Notes under the pieces: model-generated
Told to the model about the DNA's origin: nothing
The model's input: the letters and a program-made list of their open reading frames with translations, nothing else
Database searches by the model: none
Made by a program: the position numbers and the translations under genes
Shown here: positions 1 to 7,884 of the stretch, piece after piece
Position numbering within the stretch: the stretch's first letter is position 1
How the letters are laid out: every line of letters begins with the position of its first letter
Origin: Halieaceae bacterium
GTDB lineage: Bacteria; Pseudomonadota; Gammaproteobacteria; Pseudomonadales; Halieaceae
Assembly: GCA_011524755.1 (NCBI GenBank)
Contig: WTJR01000131.1
Location: 1-16,307 of the forward strand
Length of the DNA stretch: 16,307 nt
Direction: 5' to 3'

Positions 1-1107
1 ATGGTCGAGTTGCTGGGCGCGCTTGGCGCTGATGTTGCGATCGACGAGTCCATGGCGCTACAGGTATCAGCAGCGCAACTGAACAACCAGCGCGCCCCTT
101 ATGAGTTGGTGAAAACCATGCGGGCCTCGATTCTGGTGATGGGTCCGCTTCTGGCACGCTTCGGTAAAGCGGAGGTGTCATTTCCGGGTGGGTGTGCGAT
201 TGGAAGTCGCCCTGTTGACCTGCACTTGAAGGGATTCGAGGCCATGGGTGCGTGTATCGATGTCCGCGATGGCTATATCGTTGCCACCACAGAGAGTGGA
301 CTCAAAGGCTGCGACTTCACGTTTGATACCGTCACGGTAGGTGGAACCGAAAACCTACTTATGGCAGCGGTTTTGGCAGAGGGCACAACCGTGCTTCGCA
401 ACGCCGCCCGTGAACCAGAAATCACTGATCTCGTAGCGTTCCTCAGAGGCATGGGGGCAGATATCGAGGGCGATGATACGTCTACACTTGTGATCAAAGG
501 CGTCTCGGAGTTAGTGGCGAGTCATTACAGTGTCATGCCAGATCGGATCGAGGCGGGGACATTTCTAGTGGCGGCTGCGGCGACTCGCGGGCGCATCACG
601 GTCGAGAATGCGAATGCCGAGCATCTTGGCATTGTGCTCGAGAAGTTACGAGATGCAGGTGTGGAAGTCACGGTTGACGGCAATACCATTACGGCTGATA
701 TGACTGAGGGGCAGCTGACATCGGTTGACCTCATCACAGCGCCCTACCCCGGGTTTCCGACCGACATGCAAGCGCAGTTTACCGCCCTGAATGTGGTGGC
801 AGAGGGCGTGGGTCGCATAACCGAAACCATATTCGAAAACCGATTAATGCAAGCACATGAGATGAGCCGAATGGGTGCCAATATCACAGTAGATGGCCAT
901 TCAGTTATTATTCGCGGCAAGTCCAGTATCGATGGTGCTCCCGTAATGGCTTCGGACCTGAGAGCATCAGCGAGTCTCGTTATCGCAGGCCTTGCCGCAA
1001 AGGGTGAGACTCATGTTGACCGCATTTACCACATTGATCGCGGTTACGAGCGTATTGAAGAAAAGCTTCAGGCCGTTGGTGCTGACATAGTCAGGAAGTC
1101 GAGGTAA
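1..1107 (+). CDS. murA: UDP-N-acetylglucosamine 1-carboxyvinyltransferase MurA, 5'-truncated by the window edge
   Basis: MurA is the cytoplasmic enzyme that transfers enolpyruvate from PEP to UDP-GlcNAc, the first committed step of peptidoglycan synthesis. The 368 visible residues align with E. coli MurA from about residue 52 onward. The ATG at base 1 is therefore almost certainly an internal methionine, and about 50 N-terminal codons lie upstream of the window. The PEP-binding cysteine sits in PGGCAIG (Cys65 here, Cys115 in E. coli). Other family motifs are PYELVKTMRAS, NAAREPEI, FPTDMQAQFT, DLRASASLV and the C-terminal HIDRGYERIEEKL. The C-terminal end is complete and ends with TAA. hisG starts 3 bases later, and its ribosome binding site (GAGG) lies inside the last codons of murA, so the two are probably cotranscribed and translationally coupled. 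Confidence 0.96.
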   Translation: MVELLGALGADVAIDESMALQVSAAQLNNQRAPYELVKTMRASILVMGPLLARFGKAEVSFPGGCAIGSRPVDLHLKGFEAMGACIDVRDGYIVATTESGLKGCDFTFDTVTVGGTENLLMAAVLAEGTTVLRNAAREPEITDLVAFLRGMGADIEGDDTSTLVIKGVSELVASHYSVMPDRIEAGTFLVAAAATRGRITVENANAEHLGIVLEKLRDAGVEVTVDGNTITADMTEGQLTSVDLITAPYPGFPTDMQAQFTALNVVAEGVGRITETIFENRLMQAHEMSRMGANITVDGHSVIIRGKSSIDGAPVMASDLRASASLVIAGLAAKGETHVDRIYHIDRGYERIEEKLQAVGADIVRKSR

Positions 1108-1110
1108 GTC

Positions 1111-1770
1111 ATGAAACCCGCAAAAGGGGAACAGCTCACCATAGCGCTAACGAAAGGGCGTATTCTCTCCGAGACGCTACCGCTGCTCGCGGAGGCGGGT
1201 GTGTCACCGTTGGAGTCGGTGGAGGAGAGTCGGAAACTCATCTTTCCCACAACGATGGAGGGTGTTTCGCTCGTCATTTTGCGTGGCTCTGATGTTCCAA
1301 CCTATGTCCGGCACGGTGCTGCTGATGTGGGTGTGGTCGGTAAAGATCTTTTGATGGAGTCAGGTGACGAAGGTCTTTATGAGGTGCTCGATCTTGAGAT
1401 AGCCCGTTGCCGTCTCATGACGGCGGGTACGGGGCAGGCCAGAGCCGGCCATGCCGCTAAAATTCGAGTGGCGACCAAATTTGTGAATGTTGCGCGCGCT
1501 CACTATTCATCGCGGGGCATCCAACCCAATATCATCAAGCTATACGGGGCAATGGAACTTGCGCCGATTATGGATCTTGCGGATGAGATTGTTGATATTG
1601 TCGATACGGGCAATACCCTTAAGGCTAATGGTATGCGGCCGCTGGAGCATATTGCTGATATCTCCTCACGCCTCATTGTGAATAAAGCGTCGATGCGCAC
1701 TCGTAATCACATTATTTCCAGCCTCGTCGAGCGACTGGGTACTGCCGTCGCATCACGGCGAGATGCTTGA
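1111..1770 (+). CDS. hisG: ATP phosphoribosyltransferase catalytic subunit, short form (HisGS)
   Basis: HisG condenses ATP with PRPP in the first step of histidine biosynthesis. The protein has 219 residues, so it is the short form, which lacks the C-terminal regulatory domain of the roughly 299-residue E. coli enzyme. Short HisG proteins are known to need the HisRS-like subunit HisZ for activity and histidine feedback; no hisZ is visible in this window. Supporting motifs are LTIALTKGRI at the N-terminus, a DVGVVGKDLL segment, and the PRPP-binding loop EIVDIVDTGNTLKANG near residues 165-180. The ATG follows GAGGTAAGTC, which gives a good ribosome binding site overlapping the murA stop. hisD follows after 11 bases, so murA-hisG-hisD reads as one transcription unit. 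Confidence 0.95.
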   Translation: MKPAKGEQLTIALTKGRILSETLPLLAEAGVSPLESVEESRKLIFPTTMEGVSLVILRGSDVPTYVRHGAADVGVVGKDLLMESGDEGLYEVLDLEIARCRLMTAGTGQARAGHAAKIRVATKFVNVARAHYSSRGIQPNIIKLYGAMELAPIMDLADEIVDIVDTGNTLKANGMRPLEHIADISSRLIVNKASMRTRNHIISSLVERLGTAVASRRDA

Positions 1771-1781
1771 GTAATTAAAAC

Positions 1782-3086
1782 GTGAGTGCTCTAGAGATGC
1801 AGCGTTTCTCTCAAAGCGACGATGATTTCGAGGCGCGAGTGTGTGCGCTGACGGCGCCAATGGAAGCGTTGGATCCAAATTTGGTCAGCAGTGTGCGCGA
1901 TATCATCGCCGAGGTGCGATCGAGGGGTGATCAAGCACTTCTCGAGTTCACGCAACGCTTTGATCAGCACCCCGCTGAATCGGTCAGCGAGCTCGTTTTT
2001 GAGGGCGATACGCTGAAAGCTTTCGAGTCTCAGATTACGGCCGCTGAGCGTGCCGCTATTACGGAAGCGGCTCAGCGTATCCGACGTTATCATGAGGAGC
2101 AGATCACTCCTGACTGGTCGATAACTGATGAACACGGCAGTCAACTGGGGCAGCGAGTACGTCCCATGCAACGAGTAGGTTTGTACGTGCCCGGCGGTAA
2201 AGCAAGTTATCCGTCCTCTGTGCTAATGAATACGATACCTGCCAAAGTGGCAGGTGTAGCTGACGTTGTCATGGTGGCTCCCACACCTTCAGGGCAGGTG
2301 AATCCTCTTGTGCTCGCGGCAGCATCACTGGCCGGTGTCGATCAGGTGGTGACTGTAGGTGGAGCGCAGGCGGTCGCAGCGTTGGCTTACGGCACGGAAT
2401 CCATTAGAGCCGTCGATAAAATTGTAGGCCCGGGTAATCGTTACGTTGCGGAAGCTAAGCGACAGGTCTTCGGTAAAGTGGGTATCGATATGATTGCGGG
2501 CCCCTCCGAGATCTTTGTGATTGCGGATGGGACCGTCGATCCCGACTGGATTGCGCTGGATCTTATGTCTCAGGCAGAGCATGACGAGATGGCCCAGGCG
2601 GTCTGCATTGCCACTAGCGAGGACTACCTCGACGCCGTAACTAAGTCGCTAAAGACACTGCTGCCCGACATGCCGCGACGCGATGTCATTGCCGCGTCTC
2701 TGCGAAATCGGGGAGCGCTCATATCAGTAGCCGACCTGTCAGCGGCGGCATCATTGTCAAACCGGTTTGCGCCGGAGCACTTGGAGCTGGCCGTGGCGTC
2801 GCCCGAGGACTTGCTACCTGCGATCTCGAGTGCCGGTGCCGTTTTCCTAGGGGCTTACAGCTCAGAATCATTGGGTGATTATTGCGCGGGAACGAATCAT
2901 GTCTTACCGACATCTGGTGCCGCGCGCTTTTCGTCACCACTCAGTGTCTATGATTTCCAAACCCGGACTTCGATTATCAACATCACGCGCTCAGGTGCGA
3001 ACGCACTCGCCGACGTCGCAGGCACGATTGCAGATAGCGAGTCGCTGTCGGCTCATGCGAGAGCTGCTCGGGCCAGAAAAGATTAG
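1782..3086 (+). CDS. hisD: Histidinol dehydrogenase
   Basis: HisD is a zinc-dependent, NAD-linked enzyme that oxidises histidinol to histidine in two steps, the end of the pathway. The 434 residues equal the length of E. coli HisD. Zinc ligands can be placed at Gln264 and His267 (SQAEHD), Asp366 (LGDYCAGTNH) and His425 (LSAHARA). The catalytic Glu-His pair is at 332-333 in FAPEHLEL. The family signature from VGLYVPGGKASYPSS to GPGNRYVAEAKRQV is intact. The start is uncertain: GTG at 1782 gives the usual length, while an in-frame ATG at 1797 would shorten it by five residues; neither has a strong ribosome binding site. The stop lies only 2 bases from the stop of the convergent protease gene. 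The aminotransferase gene hisC, which follows hisD in Pseudomonas, is not here. Confidence 0.95.
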   Translation: MSALEMQRFSQSDDDFEARVCALTAPMEALDPNLVSSVRDIIAEVRSRGDQALLEFTQRFDQHPAESVSELVFEGDTLKAFESQITAAERAAITEAAQRIRRYHEEQITPDWSITDEHGSQLGQRVRPMQRVGLYVPGGKASYPSSVLMNTIPAKVAGVADVVMVAPTPSGQVNPLVLAAASLAGVDQVVTVGGAQAVAALAYGTESIRAVDKIVGPGNRYVAEAKRQVFGKVGIDMIAGPSEIFVIADGTVDPDWIALDLMSQAEHDEMAQAVCIATSEDYLDAVTKSLKTLLPDMPRRDVIAASLRNRGALISVADLSAAASLSNRFAPEHLELAVASPEDLLPAISSAGAVFLGAYSSESLGDYCAGTNHVLPTSGAARFSSPLSVYDFQTRTSIINITRSGANALADVAGTIADSESLSAHARAARARKD

Positions 3087-3088
3087 AT

Positions 3089-4183
3089 TTATTCGCCGGC
3101 TGGACGTGTCGAGACAATGGCCTCAACATCAAATTCCTCGTCGCCTCGCTTAAGTCCAACCAACACACGATCCCCGGGGCGGAGGCGGGCAATGGTCTGC
3201 ATCGCTTGACGAGCATCGGTAACCCGCTCCGCGTTTAGGCCGACAATAAGGTCACCCACCTGAATGCCTGCCCGCTGGGCTGGACCGCCGGGTGCTGTAT
3301 TGGTGACTAGTAGTGATTGGGTTGCTCGACCTTGATCATCAAAACCCAACAGCAGATCGACTTCCACGCCCAGCCAGCCGCGAATAACCCCTCCGTACTC
3401 AATAAGGTCTTTCATAACAGTGGTGACCACGTTACTGGGTGTGGCGAGATTAATGCCTATGCCGCTGGCTTCATTGGTATCATCATTAGCGCCGGTGTAA
3501 ATCAGCGTATTGATGCCCACCAATTTTCCCTCGGCATCAATCAATGCGCCGCCGGAGCTTCCGAGGTGGATGGTCGCGTCGGTCTGTATGTAGTTTTCAT
3601 AAGCCGAGAGTTGTAGGCCGTAGCGCTCAAGCCCAGACACAATGCCCAGTGATACTGAGTGTCCGAAGCCGAAGGGATTACCAATGGCGAGTACGATGTC
3701 GCCGACGTTCATGTTATCCGAGTCAGCGGTCTCGATGGCCGACAAGCCTGTTAGATCAGTTTTTAGCAGGGCCAGGTCCGTCTCAGGGTCAGCCCCTACA
3801 ACCATCGCGTTAGCGCGACGTCCATCGGATAACAGTATTTGAATTGCCTGAGCGCCATCGATTACATGGCGGTTTGTGATGATGTGACCGTCCTCGCTCA
3901 TAATGACGCCCGAACCCAGAGAGCGCTCGACCCTTGGCTGCCGTTCTCCCGGATTGGTAAAGCGTCGTAGTAGCGGGGCATTCAGTACTGGCGAACGGTC
4001 TGCTACCAGTTTGGCGGTGTAGATGTTGACAACGGATGGCGTTGCCACGGCCACCGCATGGCTGTAACTGTCAGGGCCCTGCGCACTATTGGGGATTTTC
4101 AACCACTCTGTATTGAGCAGTAGCACAGCCGCTAAAACACCCGCTAAGGCAGGCCAAGCTAGTTGTGAAAACCACTCCCGCAT
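3089..4183 (-). CDS. degS: DegS/AlgW-type membrane-anchored S1C serine protease with PDZ domain
   Basis: Proteases of this type are anchored in the inner membrane, sense misfolded outer-membrane proteins through the PDZ domain, and make the first cut in the anti-sigma factor RseA/MucA to release RpoE/AlgU. The 364 residues show one N-terminal membrane segment (about 9-24), a trypsin-like domain (about 40-260) and a single PDZ domain (about 268-360), which is the DegS/AlgW layout rather than the two-PDZ DegP layout. The triad is His106 (ITNRHVIDGA), Asp136 (ETDLALLK) and Ser210. The active-site motif is GSSGGAL, not the family-typical GNSGGAL, and INPG or INHG upstream is replaced by IHLG. The ATG is preceded by AGGGGGA. 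The position downstream of the his genes matches algW of Pseudomonas. Substrate and sigma factor are inferred from family and synteny. Confidence 0.9.
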   Translation of the reverse strand: MREWFSQLAWPALAGVLAAVLLLNTEWLKIPNSAQGPDSYSHAVAVATPSVVNIYTAKLVADRSPVLNAPLLRRFTNPGERQPRVERSLGSGVIMSEDGHIITNRHVIDGAQAIQILLSDGRRANAMVVGADPETDLALLKTDLTGLSAIETADSDNMNVGDIVLAIGNPFGFGHSVSLGIVSGLERYGLQLSAYENYIQTDATIHLGSSGGALIDAEGKLVGINTLIYTGANDDTNEASGIGINLATPSNVVTTVMKDLIEYGGVIRGWLGVEVDLLLGFDDQGRATQSLLVTNTAPGGPAQRAGIQVGDLIVGLNAERVTDARQAMQTIARLRPGDRVLVGLKRGDEEFDVEAIVSTRPAGE

Positions 4184-4229
4184 GAATATATCCCCCTAAA
4201 TCTACCGCTAGTGTAAATCAAACTCTGCG

Positions 4230-4235
4230 TATAAT
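4230..4235 (+). promoter_or_regulatory. Candidate -10 element upstream of the Nif3-family gene
   Basis: A perfect TATAAT lies 42 bases before the ATG at 4278, in the 94-base spacer between the divergent protease and Nif3-family genes. I see no convincing -35 at 16-18 bases spacing. The bases TGCG just before the hexamer only approximate an extended -10 element. It would give a short leader ending in the AAGGAG ribosome binding site. This is a sequence match only. Confidence 0.35.
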
Positions 4236-4277
4236 GCGGCAGATACCGCAGTTTGAGTGGCTCAAGGAGTAATCTTT

Positions 4278-5039
4278 ATGGCCGTAGGTCGAGATGAATT
4301 ACGCACGGTGCTGGATTCAGAGTTACGAGTTTCCGCATTTAAGGACTATTGCCCGAACGGACTGCAAGTTGAAGGGCGCGATGAGATTAATGTCCTTGTA
4401 TCCGGTGTGACCGCATGCCAGGCGCTGCTCGATAGGGCAGTGGCGCTTGAGGCGGACGCTGTTCTCGTGCATCACGGTTACTTCTGGCGCGGAGAAGACG
4501 AGCGCCTGGTTGGTATGAAGGCAAAACGAATCCGAACCCTCTTGGAAGCTGGCATTAGTCTGTTTGCCTACCACTTGCCCCTCGACTGCCACCCCACGCT
4601 GGGAAACAACGCGGGCCTCGCGCGTGCGATGGGTTTACAGCGATGGCAGGGGATTGATCCTGAAAACACAACCCATCCCGTGTTCTGTGGCGCATTCGAT
4701 GAGGGGACGAGCCTATCTGACATCGTGGGTAGGCTAGAGCACGAACTCCAACGTGAGGCTCTGGTCGTTGGCGATCCCGATTCGGTCATCCGATCGGCCG
4801 CTTGGTGCACGGGAGGCGGTCAGGGTTACATTGATGAAGCCGCATCCTACGGTGCAGAGCTATTTATCACCGGAGAGGTGTCAGAGCAGACGATCCACGT
4901 GGCACGCGAGCAAGGTCTAGCCTTCGTAGCGGCCGGCCATCATGCGACAGAGCGGTTTGGAGCTCGTAGCCTGGGTCAGTGGATTGCCGAGCGCTTTGGT
5001 ATCGATCATCACTTCGTGGATATCGATAATCCGGCCTGA
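4278..5039 (+). CDS. Nif3/YbgI-family dinuclear metal-binding protein
   Basis: This is a member of the Nif3/YbgI family (also called NIF3-like or GTP cyclohydrolase 1 type 2), hexameric toroid proteins with a dinuclear metal site. The physiological role is not established, so I assign no precise reaction. From the ATG at 4278 the protein has 253 residues, against 247 for E. coli YbgI, with matching ends. Likely metal ligands by alignment to YbgI are His65 and His66 (VHHGYFW), Asp103 (LPLDCHP), and His221 and Glu225 (GHHATERFG). NGLQVEG, WCTGGGQGYID and ITGEVSEQTIH are also conserved. The ATG at 4278 is preferred over an upstream GTG at 4257 because AAGGAG sits 8 bases before it. The stop is 2 bases from the stop of convergent zapG. 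Confidence 0.9.
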   Translation: MAVGRDELRTVLDSELRVSAFKDYCPNGLQVEGRDEINVLVSGVTACQALLDRAVALEADAVLVHHGYFWRGEDERLVGMKAKRIRTLLEAGISLFAYHLPLDCHPTLGNNAGLARAMGLQRWQGIDPENTTHPVFCGAFDEGTSLSDIVGRLEHELQREALVVGDPDSVIRSAAWCTGGGQGYIDEAASYGAELFITGEVSEQTIHVAREQGLAFVAAGHHATERFGARSLGQWIAERFGIDHHFVDIDNPA

Positions 5040-5041
5040 GA

Positions 5042-5500
5042 TCAGCTGGTCTGCGTAGAGTAGGTCTTGTCCAGCCCGAAATCTTCCGCCAACTGCCCGG
5101 TCTCCCCCGGTGATTTCTTTGGAGCGTAATCAAGTGGTTGCGAGGGATCGAGCAGGTGATCGGGCACATCAAAGGAGCCGCTGATGTGTTTCATGTCATC
5201 CATTTGGCTCGCTACTTCGCTGTCGCAAAGCTCCTGTGCGCCCGAGGCGATATGGGCATAGATTGAGCGGTAATCATCTTGCATGCGGTGCAGGAGCTGC
5301 GCTGTGTTGGCAAAGTGAGTCGTTACTGACTGCTCGTAAGCTCGGTGCGCGGCTTGCGCTGCTTCTACTTCGCGTTTCAGCTCGTTGATGACGTCGCTTG
5401 AATCATCTTTGCGCTGCAAGGCTGCCCACCAACCCACGGCAAGGCCCACGGCAAAGCCCGCAAAGAGAAAATAGGCAATCGTTGTCAGTGTAGGTTCCAT
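5042..5500 (-). CDS. zapG: ZapG/YhcB (DUF1043) inner-membrane cell-envelope/division protein
   Basis: YhcB/ZapG proteins are small inner-membrane proteins with one N-terminal transmembrane segment and a cytoplasmic coiled coil. In enterobacteria they are linked to division and envelope growth. From the ATG at 5500 the protein has 152 residues. A hydrophobic segment (about 5-25, TIAYFLFAGFAVGLAVGWW) is followed by a charged helical region rich in Lys, Glu and Gln. The family core THFANTAQLLHRMQDDYRS matches E. coli SHFARSAELLDTMAHDYRQ. The reading frame is open 23 codons further upstream, but the ATG at 5500 is preferred because GGGGGAG lies just before it and because the membrane segment then starts at the usual place. 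It is divergent from zapE across a 198-base spacer. Confidence 0.87.
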   Translation of the reverse strand: MEPTLTTIAYFLFAGFAVGLAVGWWAALQRKDDSSDVINELKREVEAAQAAHRAYEQSVTTHFANTAQLLHRMQDDYRSIYAHIASGAQELCDSEVASQMDDMKHISGSFDVPDHLLDPSQPLDYAPKKSPGETGQLAEDFGLDKTYSTQTS

Positions 5501-5698
5501 GAGACTCCCCCGAGTTTTCTCCATGGTAGCGCGCTCTCGCGATAATAGGCGCGATAAAGGCTCCCGCATGTTGGGAGTCTACCAAAGGCGCGCAGTCACG
5601 TCCTGTGGGTCATCTTATTTAAATTATTGTCGTATACATGACTTGACGCTAGAGTCGCGCCCTCGACTTTTCCTGCACGCTTTGGATCGATTTTCTCA

Positions 5699-6793
5699 AT
5701 GCTTCAATCACCCACCCAGCGCTATCAAGCAGATCTCGATTCAGGTGCCATTGTGCCTGATGAAGCGCAGCGAATAGCGGTTGAGGCGCTTCAGGATTTG
5801 TACCTGCGTCTCGAGGATCGAGCGAAGGTCAAGCCCGGACTTCTTGATCGCTTGTTGAATCGTTCTCGAAGCGCACCGGAGCAAGGGCTTTACCTGTGGG
5901 GTGGCGTGGGTCGGGGCAAGACCTACCTGATGGACTCGTTCTTTGAAGCGTTGAGCTTCGATAAAAAGAAACGGATGCACTTCAACCGCTTTATGCAGCG
6001 CGTTCACGAGGACTTAACGGAGCTCTCGGGCCTGAAAAACCCCTTGGATACGGTGGCGGACCGAATTGCTTCGGAGACCATGGTTCTGTGCTTCGATGAG
6101 TTTTATGTCAGCGATATTGGCGACGCGATGCTGCTTGGCGGGTTAATGCAGGCCCTATTTGATCGGGGTATCACGCTGGTAGCGACATCTAATATTCCAC
6201 CCGACGGATTGTACAAAGACGGTTTGCAGCGCTCGCGATTCATTCCCGCGATTCGCGCAGTTGAGTCCTTCACGCAGGTAATGAACGTCGACAGCGGAAT
6301 TGACTACCGACTCCGAGTGCTCACCCAGTCTGAGCTATATTTTGTGCCGGAGGACGCATCGTCGGAGAGTCCTTTGCCCCGATTATTCGCGGACCTGACA
6401 GGGGGCAAAACACCAGAGCCCGGTGTGATGACGCTCAATAAGCGGCCTCTGGCGTTCGCAGGGCGGTCGGAGGGCGTTCTATTCGTGACCTTTGAGGCGA
6501 TGTGCCTCTCGCCGCGAAGCGCGATGGATTACACGCAAATTGCGAGGGAATTTCATTCGGTGCTCTTGTCTGACGTCCCGATTTTGACCGTCAATACAGA
6601 AGATGGTGCGCGACGCTTTATCACACTGGTTGACGAATTTTATGACCGAAATATTAAGTTGGCAGTGGTGGCAGAAGCCGGCATGGAGCAGTTGTACAGC
6701 GGGTCGAAATTGGCGTTCGAATTTCAAAGGACCTTGTCGCGACTGATTGAAATGCAGTCTGTGGAATATTTGGGTCGAGAACACCGGCCTTAA
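5699..6793 (+). CDS. zapE: Cell division ATPase ZapE (AFG1-like)
   Basis: ZapE is a cytoplasmic AFG1-family AAA-like ATPase that associates with the FtsZ ring in Gram-negative bacteria. The 364 residues align along their whole length with E. coli ZapE (375 residues). The Walker A motif is GGVGRGKT (68-75), the Walker B motif is VLCFDEF (about 129-135), and a sensor-like segment ITLVATSNIPPDGLY follows. The C-terminal part keeps RRFITLVDEFYDRNIKL and FEFQRTLSRLIEMQS. The ATG has no clear Shine-Dalgarno sequence, but the N-terminal alignment supports it and I see no better start. The 5501-5698 spacer upstream must hold both divergent promoters; TTGACG at 5643-5648 is a possible -35 without a good partner, so I do not call it. 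The L13/S9 operon begins 78 bases downstream. Confidence 0.94.
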   Translation: MLQSPTQRYQADLDSGAIVPDEAQRIAVEALQDLYLRLEDRAKVKPGLLDRLLNRSRSAPEQGLYLWGGVGRGKTYLMDSFFEALSFDKKKRMHFNRFMQRVHEDLTELSGLKNPLDTVADRIASETMVLCFDEFYVSDIGDAMLLGGLMQALFDRGITLVATSNIPPDGLYKDGLQRSRFIPAIRAVESFTQVMNVDSGIDYRLRVLTQSELYFVPEDASSESPLPRLFADLTGGKTPEPGVMTLNKRPLAFAGRSEGVLFVTFEAMCLSPRSAMDYTQIAREFHSVLLSDVPILTVNTEDGARRFITLVDEFYDRNIKLAVVAEAGMEQLYSGSKLAFEFQRTLSRLIEMQSVEYLGREHRP

Positions 6794-6806
6794 CGGTCGT
6801 TTTTTA

Positions 6807-6835
6807 TTGAAAGAAGTATCGGGCTACTGTAATCT
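6807..6835 (+). promoter_or_regulatory. Probable sigma70-type promoter of the rplM-rpsI operon
   Basis: TTGAAA (6807-6812) and TAATCT (6830-6835) are separated by exactly 17 bases. They lie just after the zapE stop and 36 bases before the rplM ATG. The spacing and -35 are good; the -10 is only a partial match. In E. coli this operon is repressed by L13 acting on its own leader, and the short leader here could serve the same role, but I did not find a diagnostic structure. Confidence 0.5.
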
Positions 6836-6871
6836 CCGCGCTCCTTTAAATTAGGCCTAACGGGCAAGTGC

Positions 6872-7300
6872 ATGAAAACTTATAGTGCAAAGGCAAGCGA
6901 CGTCAGCCACGATTGGTTTGTCGTTGACGCAGAAAACAAGACTCTCGGGCGTTTGGCTGTTGAGATCGCGCATCGTTTGCGCGGCAAGCACAAGGCCGAG
7001 TACACACCGCACATGGACATGGGCGATTACATCGTCGTGGTCAACTGCGAGAAGATTCGAGTGACGGGCGCGAAGTCGACCGACAAAATGTATCACCACC
7101 ACACGGGTTATCCCGGTGGTTTGAAGTCATTTACGTTTGAAAAGCTTATTGATCGCGCACCGGAGCGTGTGCTGCAGCGTGCCGTTAAGGGTATGTTGCC
7201 GCGTAATCCGCTGGGTCGGGCGATGTTTAAGAAGCTGAAAGTGTACGCGGGTCCATCACACCCACATGCGGCACAACAGCCTCAAACGCTGACAATTTAA
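6872..7300 (+). CDS. rplM: 50S ribosomal protein L13
   Basis: L13 is an early-assembly protein of the large ribosomal subunit. The 142 residues are the same length as the E. coli protein and begin with MKTYSAKASDVSHDWFVVDA. Family motifs include NKTLGRLAVEIAHRLRGK, YTPHMDMGDYIVVVN and AVKGMLPRNPLGR. The ATG has no strong ribosome binding site, which is not unusual for an autoregulated ribosomal protein gene. rpsI follows after 10 bases, the near-universal rplM-rpsI pair. Confidence 0.98.
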   Translation: MKTYSAKASDVSHDWFVVDAENKTLGRLAVEIAHRLRGKHKAEYTPHMDMGDYIVVVNCEKIRVTGAKSTDKMYHHHTGYPGGLKSFTFEKLIDRAPERVLQRAVKGMLPRNPLGRAMFKKLKVYAGPSHPHAAQQPQTLTI

Positions 7301-7310
7301 GGAAGTCACA

Positions 7311-7703
7311 ATGGCAGCTGCACAGTACTACGGCACAGGACGACGCAAGACATCAACGGCGCGTGTCTTCCTCAAAGGCGGTAACGGCGCGATTACAATC
7401 AATGGTCGAAGCATCGACGAGTACTTCGGTCGAGAAGTGGCTCGCATGATTGTACGACAGCCCCTTGAGTTGACCGAGAATGCCGAGAAATTTGATGCAA
7501 ATATCACCGTTGTTGGCGGTGGTAGTTTTGGTCAGGCAGGCGCAATTCGTCACGGTTTGACGCGCGCTTTGCTCGAGTACGACGAGTCACTGCGCGGTAC
7601 ATTGCGAGCGGCTGGTTTTGTTACCCGCGACGCGCGAGAAGTCGAGCGAAAGAAAGTGGGTTTGCGCAAAGCACGTCGCCGCCCACAGTTCTCGAAGCGT
7701 TAA
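7311..7703 (+). CDS. rpsI: 30S ribosomal protein S9
   Basis: S9 is a small-subunit protein whose C-terminal tail reaches the P-site tRNA. The 130 residues match the length of E. coli S9. Recognisable segments are YYGTGRRKTSTARVF, GQAGAIRHGLTRAL and the basic C-terminus LRKARRRPQFSKR, complete to the terminal Lys-Arg. The ribosome binding site AAGGAAG overlaps the rplM stop, so the two genes are coupled. Confidence 0.98.
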   Translation: MAAAQYYGTGRRKTSTARVFLKGGNGAITINGRSIDEYFGREVARMIVRQPLELTENAEKFDANITVVGGGSFGQAGAIRHGLTRALLEYDESLRGTLRAAGFVTRDAREVERKKVGLRKARRRPQFSKR

Positions 7704-7884
7704 TGTTTTCTGTGGCAGCGACCGCTGTCACGTTACTGAACAAATTTTGACTATAAGTGGGCCATTTATGGCCTGCTTTGCCTTGCTGTGCGTAATACCG
7801 ACCATTAAACTTTCGCGCTTCAAAAATACATAGGCAGGCGTCAAGCACTGCCTTAAAGCATAACTAAGACTCGGAGAGAACCGA
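7704..7884 (+). other. Spacer between rpsI and petA: weak hairpin and possible petA promoter
   Basis: This 181-base gap has no gene I can support. GTGGCAGC (7712-7719) can pair with GCTGTCAC (7724-7731), giving an 8-bp stem with one G-U pair and a 4-base loop, but no T-run follows, so it is not a convincing intrinsic terminator. TTGCTG (7783-7788) and TAAACT (7806-7811), 17 bases apart, form a weak candidate promoter for petA. A clear ribosome binding site (GGAGAG) precedes the petA ATG. Confidence 0.3.

Noticed and set aside
1791..2171. 126-residue open frame on the - strand
   Set aside because: It is an antisense shadow of hisD, which is conserved over its full length; the product has no recognisable motif.
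7712..7731. Hairpin after rpsI as an intrinsic terminator
   Set aside because: The stem has a G-U pair and there is no T-run after it, so it does not meet the usual criteria.
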